DNA of 64,000 nucleotides from Chionis minor (Eukaryota > Chordata > Aves > Charadriiformes > Chionididae). Below the pieces are notes generated by a model that did no database searches, was not told the DNA's origin, and worked only from the letters and a program-made list of their open reading frames with translations. The DNA is taken from contig VZSF01001417.1 of NCBI GenBank assembly GCA_013398295.1, forward strand, positions 1,040,322 through 1,104,321, written 5' to 3'. Positions 62,546-64,000 of this stretch are shown one piece after another. The position numbers and the translations under genes are program-made. Every line of letters begins with the position of its first letter. Position 1 is the stretch's first letter.

Positions 62546-64000
62546 ATCTTTTTACTTGGCATTATTAACCCTGACAGGGTGTTAAGAGGTAGTGAAAAGA
62601 GCTGAGCTAATAACTCACATCAAATAATAAATTTTATGAATTCCGCTACGTTCTACCCAGAGTTGCTGGGAATTAGTAACAATTTATTTGAATGTATTAA
62701 TTATTCAAATTTAACACATTTTTTTCCTCAGCCTTTATAACAAGCAGGTGCTCTAGGCATGTCATAGTCTGCTAAGACTACATGCTGTGATTGGTCATAT
62801 ATTGTGTATTACAGTTTCGCATCCTTGACTGGATGAGCACAGATGGAGCCAGAGCTTAAAATGTCAGGAAGCTTTGAATTTTTTCACCAGTTCTTTCTTA
62901 TTACATTTTCCTAAACTAACTGCATGGTAAGCTGCATGCTGTCCCACAAAAAAGATACGTACGTACATCACATTTACTGACTTGTAATTTTCTCTTTACC
63001 ATCAGTCATTGCCATTAATTTGCTTTACATTCATACACCAGTCAGTCCTCACTGCAAAGCAATCAGAGATTCTTCTCTAGGGTATTTGACTTTTAAGTAT
63101 CATCTTTTAAGTATCTGGGAGGTTTTAGAAACTCAAACCAGGAAACACGGCATCTCAACTCAACCCGTATAAAATAAGCAAATTCTTTCCAGAATGCTTA
63201 ACAAATTGAAATTTGCATTCTGCAATTATTTGTAAGAATAAAACTCCATTGATCAAACATTCACAGAAACAAACAAAGAGCATGAGCATAGCCAAAGCAA
63301 ATTCACTGTTAAACTCAAGTGAATAGTCATGGAAATTTTGCGTGTAGTATTTGTTGCACTCAGGTAATGAACCTTTACCCAGTGTGTTGGATTTTCATGT
63401 CCCATTATTCATGCCAACACATTCATTAAAATATGCCTATGCTTTTTAACATAATCAGCAATGTGCATAGGTGTGGCCTTCAAAGAGTTATTACCGTAGT
63501 TTACAGGCATGCTGTTCGTAAACACAAGCCGAACTCCAGTCAGTGCAAAATGCCAAGCTTCCCACAAAACATATGGTAATTTTTGCTCTGTAAAATGGAT
63601 GGATGGGCTATATAATGCATAATTGCAGCACATTATATCTGAACTTCTAATTGCTTAAAATGATACTTCAAATCACATCAACAACATTATTACCTAATTA
63701 CCCTAAGGGTTAACTGATACTCCAGTGATTAAGTCTAGGTAGAAGCGATAGAGCTATTGTATTGCCTTCATCCACTATGGCAAGTGGCTATGGTTGCAAA
63801 TGCCTATATAGAATCTATATCCTGTCAATGTTCTTAATGTCTTGGTGTAGTGAAGAAGAAAAGTGGAGAAATGCTGGCCGAGTACCAAACGGAGGGAGGG
63901 TCCCACAAGATGCTGAATAACTTCAACAAGAAGAGTTTTCATTTGCTCTAAAGAAATTATTTTACAGCAGTTCTTTTATTTTCTAGTCACAATAACATTA
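62546..64000. other. AT-rich non-coding right end
   Basis: No gene, RNA gene or recent transposon was recognised. Possible further decayed SINE sequence just after 62545 cannot be separated from unique DNA by eye. Confidence 0.5.

Noticed and set aside
1..64000. Endogenous retrovirus or LTR, CRISPR array, rRNA, operon or prokaryotic gene structure
   Set aside because: No gag/pol/env-like frame, paired LTR or primer-binding site, spaced direct repeats or rRNA-like sequence was seen. The window is vertebrate nuclear DNA, where CRISPR arrays and operons are not expected.

Overview
The window is vertebrate nuclear DNA and almost certainly avian. Its youngest dispersed repeats are three 5'-truncated CR1 LINEs (chicken repeat 1 family), two of them ending in the octamer-like tails typical of bird CR1 (ATTCTATG or GATTCTGT units). 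Beneath them lie much older amniote fossils. Most of the DNA is AT-rich, unique-looking and non-coding. No open frame can be tied to a cellular protein, so the window reads as intergenic or deep-intronic sequence. The species cannot be named from what is visible.

Layout. 1-7040: AT-rich DNA with a decayed palindromic repeat (714-818) and one weak minus-strand exon candidate (5650-5743). 7041-8028: CR1 copy A, a broken reverse-transcriptase (RT) fragment. 8029-11624: unique DNA with two decayed inverted repeats. 11625-12312: a very old CR1-type LINE fossil. 12313-25044: unique DNA with simple repeats. 25045-25215: an L2/MIR-type tail fossil. 25216-27244: unique, locally GC-richer DNA. 27245-27931: CR1 copy B, whose last 200 codons of ORF2 are uninterrupted. 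27932-33654: unique DNA. 33655-36457: CR1 copy C, about 2.8 kb covering endonuclease and RT, inactivated by stops, frameshifts and lost catalytic residues. 36458-61097: unique DNA with homopolymer tracts (one holding a 5-N gap), a plus-strand exon candidate (51527-51649), a homeodomain-site cluster and a CpG/GC-rich patch near 56.5-56.9 kb. 61098-61650: a decayed minus-strand L2-like LINE 3' end. 62285-62545: a tRNA-headed ancient SINE fossil. The rest is AT-rich unique DNA.

Nothing here forms an operon or pathway. The functional units are retrotransposon parts. CR1 ORF2 normally couples an APE-type endonuclease to a reverse transcriptase for target-primed reverse transcription, and every copy here is truncated. 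I found no previously undescribed gene system. The points most worth checking are the ancient SINE and L2 fossils near 61-62.5 kb, the exon-like block at 51.5 kb and the orphan CpG patch at 56.5 kb. Family assignments for the old repeats rest on remembered consensus sequences, not on a computed alignment.
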